Below, piece by piece: positions 8,512 through 17,023 of a stretch of 45,297 nucleotides of DNA (positions within the stretch are counted from its first letter, which is position 1; every line of letters starts with the position of its first letter). Where the stretch lies: assembly GCA_005882045.1 (NCBI GenBank), contig VBHO01000152.1, forward strand, positions 1 through 45,297, in the 5' to 3' direction. The notes beneath the pieces are model-generated. The model did not search any database, was not told the origin of the DNA, and saw only the letters and a list, made by a program, of their open reading frames with translations. Both the position numbers and the translations under genes were made by a program. The DNA is from Chloroflexota bacterium. GTDB taxonomy: Bacteria > Chloroflexota > Dormibacteria > CF-121.

Positions 8512-9296
8512 TGGGCGTCGCTCTTCTTCGGTTCCGCCCGGTCCTTCGGCTGGGCTTCCAACACCTTCCGCTGGTAGTACTGCTGCACGATATCGGCGGC
8601 TTCCTGGATGTCGTCCGTGACGACCATCAGGTCGAGGTCCTCGGCTGAGATCTTGCCCTCAGCCAGCACACGCTCTCGAATCCACTGTTGCAGCCCGGCC
8701 CAGTAGGCCGAGCCGAACATGATCACCGGGAAGTGGACGATTTTCCCCGTTTGAATCAGCGTCAATGCCTCGAACAGCTCGTCCATGGTGCCGAAGCCGC
8801 CCGGGAAGATGACGAAGGCCTCGGCGTACTTGACGAACATCGTTTTGCGCACGAAGAAGTAGTGGAACTCGATGCCGAGGTTCACGTACTCGTTGAGACC
8901 CTGCTCGAACGGCAGTTCGATGTTGAGGCCGACAGAGAGCCCACGACCTTCACGCGCGCCCATATTCGCCGCCTCCATCGTGCCCGGCCCGCCGCCGGTG
9001 ATGATGGCGAAACCCCGGCGGGCAAGCTCGCCGGCAAGGGCGCGCGCGGCATCGTACATCGGATCGGGCGGACGGACGCGGGCCGAGCCAAAGAAGGTAA
9101 CCGCGGGACCGACGGTGGCCAGCGCATCGAATCCGGCCACGAACTCGGCCTGGATGCGCAGCACGCGCCAGGGGTCGCTTTCGAGGAACTCTGGAGCGTT
9201 CTCGGGACGCTCCAGCAGCTGACGGTCTTCGATCTTCCGCTCCACGCCACGCCGGACGATGCCTCCGGTGCGCTGCTCTCCGGGTTCCTTCGCCAT
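8508..9296 (-). CDS. LOG/TIGR00730 family Rossmann-fold protein
   Basis: FFGSARV...IITGGGPGTMEAANMGA...VIFPGGFGTMDELFEALTLIQTGK; start at internal Met. Confidence 0.93.
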   Translation of the reverse strand: MAKEPGEQRTGGIVRRGVERKIEDRQLLERPENAPEFLESDPWRVLRIQAEFVAGFDALATVGPAVTFFGSARVRPPDPMYDAARALAGELARRGFAIITGGGPGTMEAANMGAREGRGLSVGLNIELPFEQGLNEYVNLGIEFHYFFVRKTMFVKYAEAFVIFPGGFGTMDELFEALTLIQTGKIVHFPVIMFGSAYWAGLQQWIRERVLAEGKISAEDLDLMVVTDDIQEAADIVQQYYQRKVLEAQPKDRAEPKKSDAQ

Positions 9297-9345
9297 GGCC
9301 TCGCTTACTCTAACCCGTTGCCTTTTGCGCCAGACTTGTGGCGTG

Positions 9346-10491
9346 ATGAGACGCGACCAACTCGAAGAGATCGTCGTTGCGGTGGCCGCGCTGGTTCTCC
9401 CGGCGGTGCTGACCGCCATCCTGCTGCAGACGCACTCGCCGCAGCGGGAATACGTCTTCATCTATATGGGGGTGGTCGCCGTGATCGCGGTGGCCCGCGG
9501 GCTCTGGCCCGCGCTGCTGGCGGCGGCGGTCAGCTTCTTGCTGGTCGATTACTACTTTGTCCCGCCGATGCACACCCTGACGGTCGCCGATGAACAGGAC
9601 CTCGTCAACCTGGCCATCTTCTTCGGAACGGCGGGCGTCGTCGGCTTCACGGCCGGGCGGCGCCGCCAGGCGCAGATCCGGGCGCAGGCACTCGCCGGGG
9701 AGCTTCGCAACGTGAACGCCGAGCTGGTGCGGCTCAACCGCGACCAGGCCGCCGCTGCCCAGGCGGCCGTCCGGCTGGCGCGGACCGAGCAGCAAGTGCA
9801 GCTGCTGCAGCAGGCGGAGCAGGATCTGCGCGACCTGCTCGCGACCCTCTCCCACGAGCTGCGTACGCCGATCGGCACCATCCTGACCGACAGCACCAAC
9901 ATGCTGCGGACGCAGGACATGAACACCTCGGTCCGCTACCGCATCGAGGGGATCGCCGCCGAGGCGCGCCGACTGAATCGGTTACTGGCCGACATGCTCA
10001 GCCTGGGGCGTATCGAAAGCGGCGCCCTCCACCTGACGCTTGAGCCGGTGCAGGTCGGCGACGCCGTTGCGGCGGCCGCCGAGCGCCTGAAGCGGACGGC
10101 GCCGGATCGCACGGTCACCTGGGACCAAAAGGAAGCCGGCGTTAGCGCGCTGGCCGATTGGGACAGCCTGGGCCAGATTTTTGACAACCTGCTCGACAAC
10201 GCCAATCGCTTCGCGCCTCCCGGAACGCCGATCAGCGTGCGCGTCAGCCAGGAGAATCCGGGCCAGGTCACCATCCGCGTACTCGACCACGGTCCCGGCG
10301 TGCCGGCCGCCATGCGCGACCGGCTGTTCAACCGCTTCGTGAAAGGCCCGTCCGACGATGGTGACGGGTCCGGCCTCGGGCTGGCGATCACCCGCGGACT
10401 GGTGGAGGCACACGCCGGGAGCATCGCGTTGGAAGACGGCGAGCCCGGCGAGACGACGTTTCGCTTTACGATCCCGAAGTCGGAGTCATAG
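9346..10491 (+). CDS. DUF4118 membrane sensor histidine kinase (KdpD C-terminal-half-like)
   Basis: Four-TM DUF4118 region (YVFIYMGVVAVIAVARGLWPALLAAAVSFLLVDYYFVPPMHTLTVAD), LLATLSHELRTPIGTILTDS, HATPase DHGPGVP...GSGLGLAITRGLVEAHAG. Confidence 0.92.
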   Translation: MRRDQLEEIVVAVAALVLPAVLTAILLQTHSPQREYVFIYMGVVAVIAVARGLWPALLAAAVSFLLVDYYFVPPMHTLTVADEQDLVNLAIFFGTAGVVGFTAGRRRQAQIRAQALAGELRNVNAELVRLNRDQAAAAQAAVRLARTEQQVQLLQQAEQDLRDLLATLSHELRTPIGTILTDSTNMLRTQDMNTSVRYRIEGIAAEARRLNRLLADMLSLGRIESGALHLTLEPVQVGDAVAAAAERLKRTAPDRTVTWDQKEAGVSALADWDSLGQIFDNLLDNANRFAPPGTPISVRVSQENPGQVTIRVLDHGPGVPAAMRDRLFNRFVKGPSDDGDGSGLGLAITRGLVEAHAGSIALEDGEPGETTFRFTIPKSES

Positions 10492-12649
10492 CCGCTTTCG
10501 CCGGTGGCACGGGCTGCTCCCGCCGCAGGATGTGCACGTCGATGTCCTCGAGCAAGCGTACCAACGTCGACGTCGTTCGCCACGGCCGCCAACGGTGGTG
10601 CGGGCGCCCCAGCACGACCTCGGTATTGAGCGTTTTGCGCAGGTAGCCGGCGAGCGTCGCCGCCACGTTTCGCCCGTAGAGGCTGACGAACTCGCCCTGG
10701 TCGCGGTGCACCAGGGCGGCGTACTCGCCGAGCCAGCGGCGCTGCGGCTCCGAGAGTCGCGGCGGACGAACGCTGACCACCGTGAACTGGCCGGATGTGC
10801 GCGAGGCGAAGCTTGCCATCCGCTGGATGATCGGCTCCATCCCCGGCCGCGGCGGGATGCAGGCGACCAGGCGCGGTCGGGCTTCCCACGGCTCCTCGAT
10901 CTTGCGCTCGCGCATGTATGCGACCAGGCGGCGGTCGGTGTGCTCGGCGATCAGTCGGAACGCCATCTCCCGCAGGGCCGACAGGATCTGCGGGCGGAAC
11001 TCGGCCTGCAGCGCCCGCGCAGCGTCGGCCGGGGTCATGATCTCGCCCCGGCGCAACCGTTCGAGTAAAACGGCCGGGGTGACGTCGACGATCTCCAGCT
11101 CGTCGATGCGGGTCAAGACATCATCCGACAGGACGGAGCCTGGGGCGCGCTCCTTGAGCAGCGGCGCATAGCTCCCGCGGACGCTGGCCAGGTCGAGCAG
11201 GTGGAGCGTGCCCAGCACCGTGATGCCGGCGTCGACCAGCCTGGCAAGGGACTCAGCCCGGACGCGTCCCTGCGTATCGAGGCCGTTGAGCTCATCGATG
11301 ACCGCCACCTCGGGATTCCGGCTCAGCAACGCCTCGACGTTGAGGCGGTCGTGCGCGGCAGGGGCATCTGGTCCGCCCAGGACTTCGAGGGTGGCCAGCC
11401 CGCTCGCCGGAACCCGCGCATTGATGGCGCCGACGACCACGTCGGCGCCACGCGACCGGCGCCGCCGCGCCTCATCGAGCATGGCGGTGGTCGTGCCCGA
11501 GCCATCGGCGTAACCGAGATAGACCCGGACGTCCGCACTCCGCCGGCCGGCACGCTGCTCAGCACGAAGCAGCTCCTCGGGCAGGCGGCGCTCCGGCCCG
11601 ACGTCGGACGGCGGCGTCACATGCTCAGGGGCGATGACGTGCAGGTCGATGTCCGCGAGCGAATCGACCAGCTGATCAGCCAGCGTTTTGCGCCAGCGAG
11701 ACCACAGACCAGCCTGGCGCGACTCTCCGATGAAAAGGTGGCGCACATTCGCCAGCTGGGCGGCCTCGATGATCCCTTTCGCGATGTCGGACCCGCCGAG
11801 CGACACGAATGAGCAACCCAGCTGGGCCGCGAGCCGCTGATAGCCCTCCATCTTCACGGCCCCGGCGGAGCCGACGATCACGACCATGCACAGCCCACCG
11901 AGGCGCCGGGCCAGCCGAGTGGCGCGGCGGATCAACGGCTCGGATTTGGCCGAGCCAGAAATCGCCACCAGCACGTCCTCAGCCGGGGCCAGCACCGCTC
12001 GCGAGGTTGCCATCGACTGGGCGACCAGTCGCAACGCGATCTCCCGCAGCGCCGCGAGGTTGCCGGGTCGGAAGAAGTTGGCCAGCGCGGTTTCGACCTT
12101 GTCCGGGCCGTAGATGTTGCCGTGCCGCATCCGCTTGCGCAGCGCCTCCGGTGAGATGTCGATGAACTGGATCTCGTCGGCGAGGTCCAGGACCCGGTCG
12201 GGCAAGGTTTCCCGCTGCACGATGCCCGTGATCTTCTCGACGACGTCGTTGACGCTTTCGACATGTTGCACGTTCAGCGTCGAGATGACGTCGATGCCGC
12301 CGTCACGCAGCCGCTCGACATCCTGCCAGCGTTTTTCATTTGTGGAGCCAGGCGCGTTGGTGTGGGCGAGCTCGTCGACCAGCGCGATTTTGGGCCGTCG
12401 CTTGAGCACTGCATCGAGATCCATCTCCTCGAGCACCGTTCCGCGATAGGGGACGCGCTTGCGCGGGATCAGCTCGAGGCCGGCGAGAAGCTCCTCGGTG
12501 CGGGCACGGCCATAGGTCTCGACGTAGGCGATAGCGACGTCCTCGCCGCGCTGCTTTCGCTCACGCGCCTCCCGGAGCATGGAAAACGTCTTGCCGGCGC
12601 CGGGCGTCGCGCCCAGGTAGACCTTGAGACGCCCGCGCGCCGATGCCAC
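10466..12649 (-). CDS. KdpD-type sensor N-terminal domain + USP domain, duplicated in tandem; no TM or kinase domain
   Basis: First half: VYLGATPGAGKTFSMLREARERKQRGEDVAIAYVETYGRARTEELLAGLE...ALVDELAHTNAPGSTNEKRWQDV, USP LVAISGSAKSEPLIRRATRLARRL; second half restarts at about aa 370: VRVYLGYADGSGTTTAMLDEARRRRSRGADVVVG...AVIDELNGLD. Confidence 0.92.
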   Translation of the reverse strand: MASARGRLKVYLGATPGAGKTFSMLREARERKQRGEDVAIAYVETYGRARTEELLAGLELIPRKRVPYRGTVLEEMDLDAVLKRRPKIALVDELAHTNAPGSTNEKRWQDVERLRDGGIDVISTLNVQHVESVNDVVEKITGIVQRETLPDRVLDLADEIQFIDISPEALRKRMRHGNIYGPDKVETALANFFRPGNLAALREIALRLVAQSMATSRAVLAPAEDVLVAISGSAKSEPLIRRATRLARRLGGLCMVVIVGSAGAVKMEGYQRLAAQLGCSFVSLGGSDIAKGIIEAAQLANVRHLFIGESRQAGLWSRWRKTLADQLVDSLADIDLHVIAPEHVTPPSDVGPERRLPEELLRAEQRAGRRSADVRVYLGYADGSGTTTAMLDEARRRRSRGADVVVGAINARVPASGLATLEVLGGPDAPAAHDRLNVEALLSRNPEVAVIDELNGLDTQGRVRAESLARLVDAGITVLGTLHLLDLASVRGSYAPLLKERAPGSVLSDDVLTRIDELEIVDVTPAVLLERLRRGEIMTPADAARALQAEFRPQILSALREMAFRLIAEHTDRRLVAYMRERKIEEPWEARPRLVACIPPRPGMEPIIQRMASFASRTSGQFTVVSVRPPRLSEPQRRWLGEYAALVHRDQGEFVSLYGRNVAATLAGYLRKTLNTEVVLGRPHHRWRPWRTTSTLVRLLEDIDVHILRREQPVPPAKAAMTPTSGS

Positions 12650-12678
12650 TATCGATTCATGTTAGGGCGAGATTTCTC

Positions 12679-12807
12679 TTAGCCGGCTTCGCCCGCGTCC
12701 AGGGCCATGTTGAGCGCCAGCACGTTCACGTGCGGTTCGCCGAGGACTCCGAGGATACGACCCTGGAGCAAGCCGAGCATCCAAACATCGAGCGGCACGA
12801 TTTGAGC
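12679..12807 (-). pseudogene. kdpC: Relic of the KdpC C-terminus (about 42 codons)
   Basis: Minus-strand translation after an in-frame TAG: AQIVPLDVWMLGLLQGRILGVLGEPHVNVLALNMALDAGEAG*, matching the KdpC C-terminal signature GRxLGxLGEPxVNVLxLNxALD; not in the supplied ORF track. Confidence 0.75.
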
Positions 12808-12872
12808 CTATGCCCGGCTACGTCAACGCTGCATCAACAATCGCGGCTTGCGCCTACGGACTCTGAGACCGG

Positions 12873-13565
12873 TCAGCGTTTGATCGCCGGGCCGAAGCGA
12901 TAGCCGCGGCCCGGCACCGTCTGGATCACTTCCGGATGCGCCGGATCATGCTCCAGCTTGAGCCGCAACCGCTGGATGAAGACGCGGAGGTAGTGCCGTT
13001 CGTCGCCGTAGGCCGGCCCCCAGACGCGGTGGAGGAGCGTGCGGTAGTCCATCACCTCGTGCTGGTGACGGGCGAGCTCGGCTAACAGGAGATATTCGGT
13101 GGCCGAGAGCCGTACTTCTTGATCGCCGCGTAAGACCGAATGGCTTTGCAGGTCGACGGTGACATCTAGGTCCCGGACGACCAGGGGCTGCTGGGTCGGA
13201 GGTTGGGCACGGCGCAGCACGGCGCGGATGCGGGCCAGCAGCTCGTCCGAGCCGAACGGCTTGGCCAGGTAATCATCTGCTCCCATGTCAAGCGCCCGCA
13301 CCTTGTCCGCCTGGTCGCCGCGGGCGCTGATCATGATCACCGACGGGACCCGCCGACCCTCGAGGCTGGAGAGCACGTGCCAGCCGTCGACGAATGGCAG
13401 TCCGATGTCGAGCAGGACGATGTCGAACGTCTTGGCTCTCAATGCCTGGACGCCGGTGGACCCGTCTGCCGCCTGCTCGACCTCGAAACCGCCCGATTGG
13501 AGCGCTCCGACTAACACGGTCCTCAACGCACGGTCGTCCTCGACGACCAGAATGCGCCCGGCCAC
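12873..13565 (-). CDS. kdpE: OmpR/KdpE-type response regulator
   Basis: RILVVEDDRALRTVLVGALQ...VLLDIGLPFVDGW...GADDYLAKPFGSDELLARIRAVLRR...RVWGPAYGDERHYLRVFIQRLRLKLEHDPAHPEVIQTVPGRGYRF (KdpE-like C-terminus). Confidence 0.88.
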   Translation of the reverse strand: MAGRILVVEDDRALRTVLVGALQSGGFEVEQAADGSTGVQALRAKTFDIVLLDIGLPFVDGWHVLSSLEGRRVPSVIMISARGDQADKVRALDMGADDYLAKPFGSDELLARIRAVLRRAQPPTQQPLVVRDLDVTVDLQSHSVLRGDQEVRLSATEYLLLAELARHQHEVMDYRTLLHRVWGPAYGDERHYLRVFIQRLRLKLEHDPAHPEVIQTVPGRGYRFGPAIKR

Positions 13566-13573
13566 CGGCCGCC

Positions 13574-14230
13574 CTACCTCGAGGCCACGACGTAGAAGCT
13601 CGGGCTGTCGCGAAGCTCAGCATCCGGCTGTCCGAACATCCGCTGGAGCCGAAGGCCGGCGGCCGTCAGCCAGTTGTCCATCTCCTCCGGCCAGACGATG
13701 GCGACCTCGGCGTGCTGCGTGATGGTCCGTCCGTTGGGAAGCCGGTAATCGACCTCGAGGCGCGCCCCATTTCCATCGAACGCCCGCACCCTGACCCCAT
13801 CGCCGCCGCCCGCCCGCAGCCAGTGGGGGTTGGCGAGCTCGAAGGCGAGGGTCCCGCCATCGGCGAGGTGATCGGCAGCTCGGCGCAACCGCTCGACCAG
13901 GTAGAGGATGTTGGAGGGCGCGATGACGAGGTCGAAGCGCCGGCCGAGCTTGAGGTCCTCGATCCGCGATTGGATCAACTCGGTCCGCGCGAGCCGGTCC
14001 CGCAGTCGTTCGAGCATGCCAGGATGGCTATCGACCCCAACCAGCTCGATGCCGGCCGCGCTCAGGGGCACCGCGACCCGCCCAGTGCCGACGCCGAGAT
14101 AGAGCACTGGCGGGGTGGCGCCTTGAGCCAGCTCGAGCCAGGGCCACAGATCGGTCTCGTCGGGGAGCTGCGCGTACAGCTCGGCGAAACCGGCGTCGGG
14201 CTGCGACGGGTCGTCGCGCACGCTGGCCAT
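13574..14230 (-). CDS. Class I SAM-dependent methyltransferase
   Basis: MASVRDDPSQPDAGFAELYAQLPDETDLWPWLE...VLYLGVGTGRVAVPLSAAGIELVGVDSHPGML. Confidence 0.85.
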   Translation of the reverse strand: MASVRDDPSQPDAGFAELYAQLPDETDLWPWLELAQGATPPVLYLGVGTGRVAVPLSAAGIELVGVDSHPGMLERLRDRLARTELIQSRIEDLKLGRRFDLVIAPSNILYLVERLRRAADHLADGGTLAFELANPHWLRAGGGDGVRVRAFDGNGARLEVDYRLPNGRTITQHAEVAIVWPEEMDNWLTAAGLRLQRMFGQPDAELRDSPSFYVVASR

Positions 14231-14243
14231 GGGCCGGCCTCGG

Positions 14244-15584
14244 CTAGGCGATGGCCTCGTCGGCGATGTCGAGCGCCTTGTCGATGATGGCAAAGCCCTC
14301 GGCCAGCTCGCCCTCGTTGATGCATAGGGGCGGGTTGGTCATGATCGTGTGCCAGCGGACGAAGGTATAGAGGCCGTGCTCGCGGAGGTACTTCCCGACC
14401 GCCTTCATCGGCTCCGATGTCCCGTTGAAAGGCGCTAGCGGCTCCATCGTCTTGCGGTCTTTGACCAACTCCAGGATGCCGAACAGGCCGATGCCGCGTG
14501 CCAACCCGACCGATGGGTGTTTCCGCTTGAGCTCCTGGTGGTGGCGGGTCATCACCTCGCCCATCCGGCGCGCGTTGCCGATCATGTCGTCTTCCTCATA
14601 GGCCTGGATGGTGCCCAACGCCGTGGCGCAAGCCAGCGGGTGACTGTTGTAGGTGAGGCCGCCGTAGAAAACGTTCTTGTCGAAATACTCGGCGATCTTG
14701 GGTCGCATTCCCACGGCACCAAGCGGGACATAGCTGCTCGTCAATCCCTTGGCCATGGTCATGATGTCGGGGACCACGTTCCAGTGGTTGACCGCGAACC
14801 ACTCGCCGGTCCGGCCAAAGCCCGACATGATCTCGTCGCAGACCATCAGGATGCCGTAGCGATCGCAGAGCGCGCGCACGCCCTGGAGATAGCCATCGGG
14901 CGGGATCAGGACGCCGTTGGTGCCGGTGACCGTTTCCAGGAAGAAGGCGGCGATCGTCTTGGGGCCCTCGAGCTCGATCGTCTCTTCGAGGTATTCCAGG
15001 GATTTTTCTGCGCTGTCGTCCTCGCGTTGCGGGCCGTGATAAGGGTCGAGGACGTGCACCACGCCCGACGTGCCCAGGTCGTTGGCCCACCGCCTCGGGT
15101 CGCCGGTCAACGCCATCGCGCCCGCGGTTGCCCCGTGGTAGGAACGGTATCGAGCGATGATCTTGTGGCGGCCGGTCACCGTCCGGGCCAGCTTGATCGC
15201 GTTCTCATTTGCCTCCGCACCCCCGAGCGTGAAGAACACCTTGTCGAGGTCGCCGGGCATCAGCTCGGCCAGCTTCTTGCCCAATAGTGCTCGCGGCTCG
15301 TGCGCCATGAAGGGGTTGGCGTATGCAAGCTTTTCCGCCTGGCGCTTGATCGCGTCGATGATGCGCGGGTCACCGTGCCCGGCGTTGACGCTCATCAACT
15401 GGCTGTTGAAGTCGATGTATCGCTTGCCCTCGGGGGTGTAGAAGTAGACCCCCTTGGCATGGTCGACCGCGATCGGATCGACCGCCGATTGCGCCGTCCA
15501 TTCGTAGAGCGTGTACTGGCGGCAGAGGGCGACGATCTCCTCGCCGCTCAGCACATGCGGGCGCGCGCTCGTCTCTAAAGCCAC
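14244..15584 (-). CDS. Class III (PLP) aminotransferase, probably beta-alanine/omega-amino acid transaminase
   Basis: FTLGGAEANENAIKLARTVTGRHKIIARYRSYHGATAGAMALTGDPRR...VCDEIMSGFGRTGEWFAVN...TMAKGLTSSYVPLGAVGM; operon context with dihydropyrimidinase. Confidence 0.9.
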   Translation of the reverse strand: MALETSARPHVLSGEEIVALCRQYTLYEWTAQSAVDPIAVDHAKGVYFYTPEGKRYIDFNSQLMSVNAGHGDPRIIDAIKRQAEKLAYANPFMAHEPRALLGKKLAELMPGDLDKVFFTLGGAEANENAIKLARTVTGRHKIIARYRSYHGATAGAMALTGDPRRWANDLGTSGVVHVLDPYHGPQREDDSAEKSLEYLEETIELEGPKTIAAFFLETVTGTNGVLIPPDGYLQGVRALCDRYGILMVCDEIMSGFGRTGEWFAVNHWNVVPDIMTMAKGLTSSYVPLGAVGMRPKIAEYFDKNVFYGGLTYNSHPLACATALGTIQAYEEDDMIGNARRMGEVMTRHHQELKRKHPSVGLARGIGLFGILELVKDRKTMEPLAPFNGTSEPMKAVGKYLREHGLYTFVRWHTIMTNPPLCINEGELAEGFAIIDKALDIADEAIA

Positions 15585-17023
15585 CGAGTGGTCACGACTT
15601 TATGTCGGGTGTAGAAGCGGATGCTGTCCTGACCGGTGGCATGGAGGTCGCCGAAGAACGAATTCTTCCAGCCGGTGAAGGGGAGGAAAGCCATCGGCGC
15701 CGCGACGCCGATGTTGACGCCCAGCATGCCGGCCTGCGCCCGGCGCTTGAATTCCCTGGCGTACTTGCCCGAGCCGGTAAAAATCGAGGCCATGTTGCCG
15801 TACGTACTGGAGTTGAGCACCTTGAGGGCTTCATCGATGTCCGAGGCCCGAACCACGGACAGCACCGGTCCGAAGAGCTCGTCCTTCCAGATCTTCATGT
15901 TGGGCGTGACGCGATCAAAGATCGTCGGCCCAAGGAAGAAGCCATCCTTCTGATCCACCTCGCGACCATCGGAAATGAGTTGCGCCCCCTCCGCCTCGGC
16001 CCCATCGATGTACTCGATCAGCTTCTGCTTGCGCTCGCCTCGGATCACCGGCCCGAGCGTGGTCTTGGGATCGGTGCCGGGGCCGACTTTGAGTTTCGCC
16101 GCATCGTTGGCCAGCTCGCGCACCAGGGCATCGCCGATCTTGCCAACGCCGACCGCGACGCTCCCCGCCAGGCAGCGCTGGCCGGCATTCCCGAACGCCG
16201 ACGAGATGACATGCGGCGCGGAGAGCTCGAGGTCGGCATCGTCCATGACCAGGATGTGGTTCTTGGCGCCGCCGAGTGCCTGGACCCGCTTACCGTTGGC
16301 CGCAGCTGTCGCATAGATATAGGCGGCCACCGTCGCCGAGCCGACGAAGGAGATCGCCGAAATGTCCGGGTGCTTCAGCAGCTGATTGACGGCGTCGTTG
16401 GCACCATGCACCACGTTGAAGACGCCCTCGGGCAGGCCGGCCTCATCGAGCAGCTCCGCGATGCGCATGGCGGAAAGCGGCGTCAGCTGAGACGGCTTCA
16501 GAACGAAGGTGTTGCCGGTCACGATCGCGACCGGGATCATCCACATCGGCACCATGTTGGGGAAGTTGAAGGGCGTGATGCCGGCGACGACACCTACCGG
16601 AAATCGGGTCAACTCCTCATCGATGCCTCTGGCGATCTGATCGAGGTTGTGGCCCATCATCAGGGTTGGGGCACCGCAGGCGAAGTCGATCACCTCGATG
16701 GCGCGCTTGACCTCGCCGCGCGACTCGTCGAGCGTCTTGCCGTTCTCCTGGGTGACGATGGCGGAGAGCTCATCGATGTGCTTGTCGAAGAGCGCCTTGA
16801 AGCGGAACATAACCTGCGCACGTTCCGGCACCGGGGTTTCGCTCCAGGTGGGGAAGGCCTTCTTGGCCGCGGCGACCGCCTCGTCGATTTCTTCGCGCGT
16901 CGAGTGCGGAAGGCTGGCGATCGTCTGGCCGGTCGCCGGGTTCGGGATCGGGTCGACCTTCTGCGCGCTGGAGTCCCGGAACTTCCCGCCGATAAAGCTC
17001 TGAACGTTCTTGGTGGCAATCAT
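15575..17023 (-). CDS. mmsA: CoA-acylating (methyl)malonate-semialdehyde dehydrogenase
   Basis: VQSFIGGKFRDSSAQKVDPIPNPATGQTIASLP...VTQENGKTLDESRGEV...GNAGQRCLAGSVAV...FFGDLHATGQDSIRFYTRHKVVTTRW. Confidence 0.93.
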   Translation of the reverse strand: MIATKNVQSFIGGKFRDSSAQKVDPIPNPATGQTIASLPHSTREEIDEAVAAAKKAFPTWSETPVPERAQVMFRFKALFDKHIDELSAIVTQENGKTLDESRGEVKRAIEVIDFACGAPTLMMGHNLDQIARGIDEELTRFPVGVVAGITPFNFPNMVPMWMIPVAIVTGNTFVLKPSQLTPLSAMRIAELLDEAGLPEGVFNVVHGANDAVNQLLKHPDISAISFVGSATVAAYIYATAAANGKRVQALGGAKNHILVMDDADLELSAPHVISSAFGNAGQRCLAGSVAVGVGKIGDALVRELANDAAKLKVGPGTDPKTTLGPVIRGERKQKLIEYIDGAEAEGAQLISDGREVDQKDGFFLGPTIFDRVTPNMKIWKDELFGPVLSVVRASDIDEALKVLNSSTYGNMASIFTGSGKYAREFKRRAQAGMLGVNIGVAAPMAFLPFTGWKNSFFGDLHATGQDSIRFYTRHKVVTTRWL

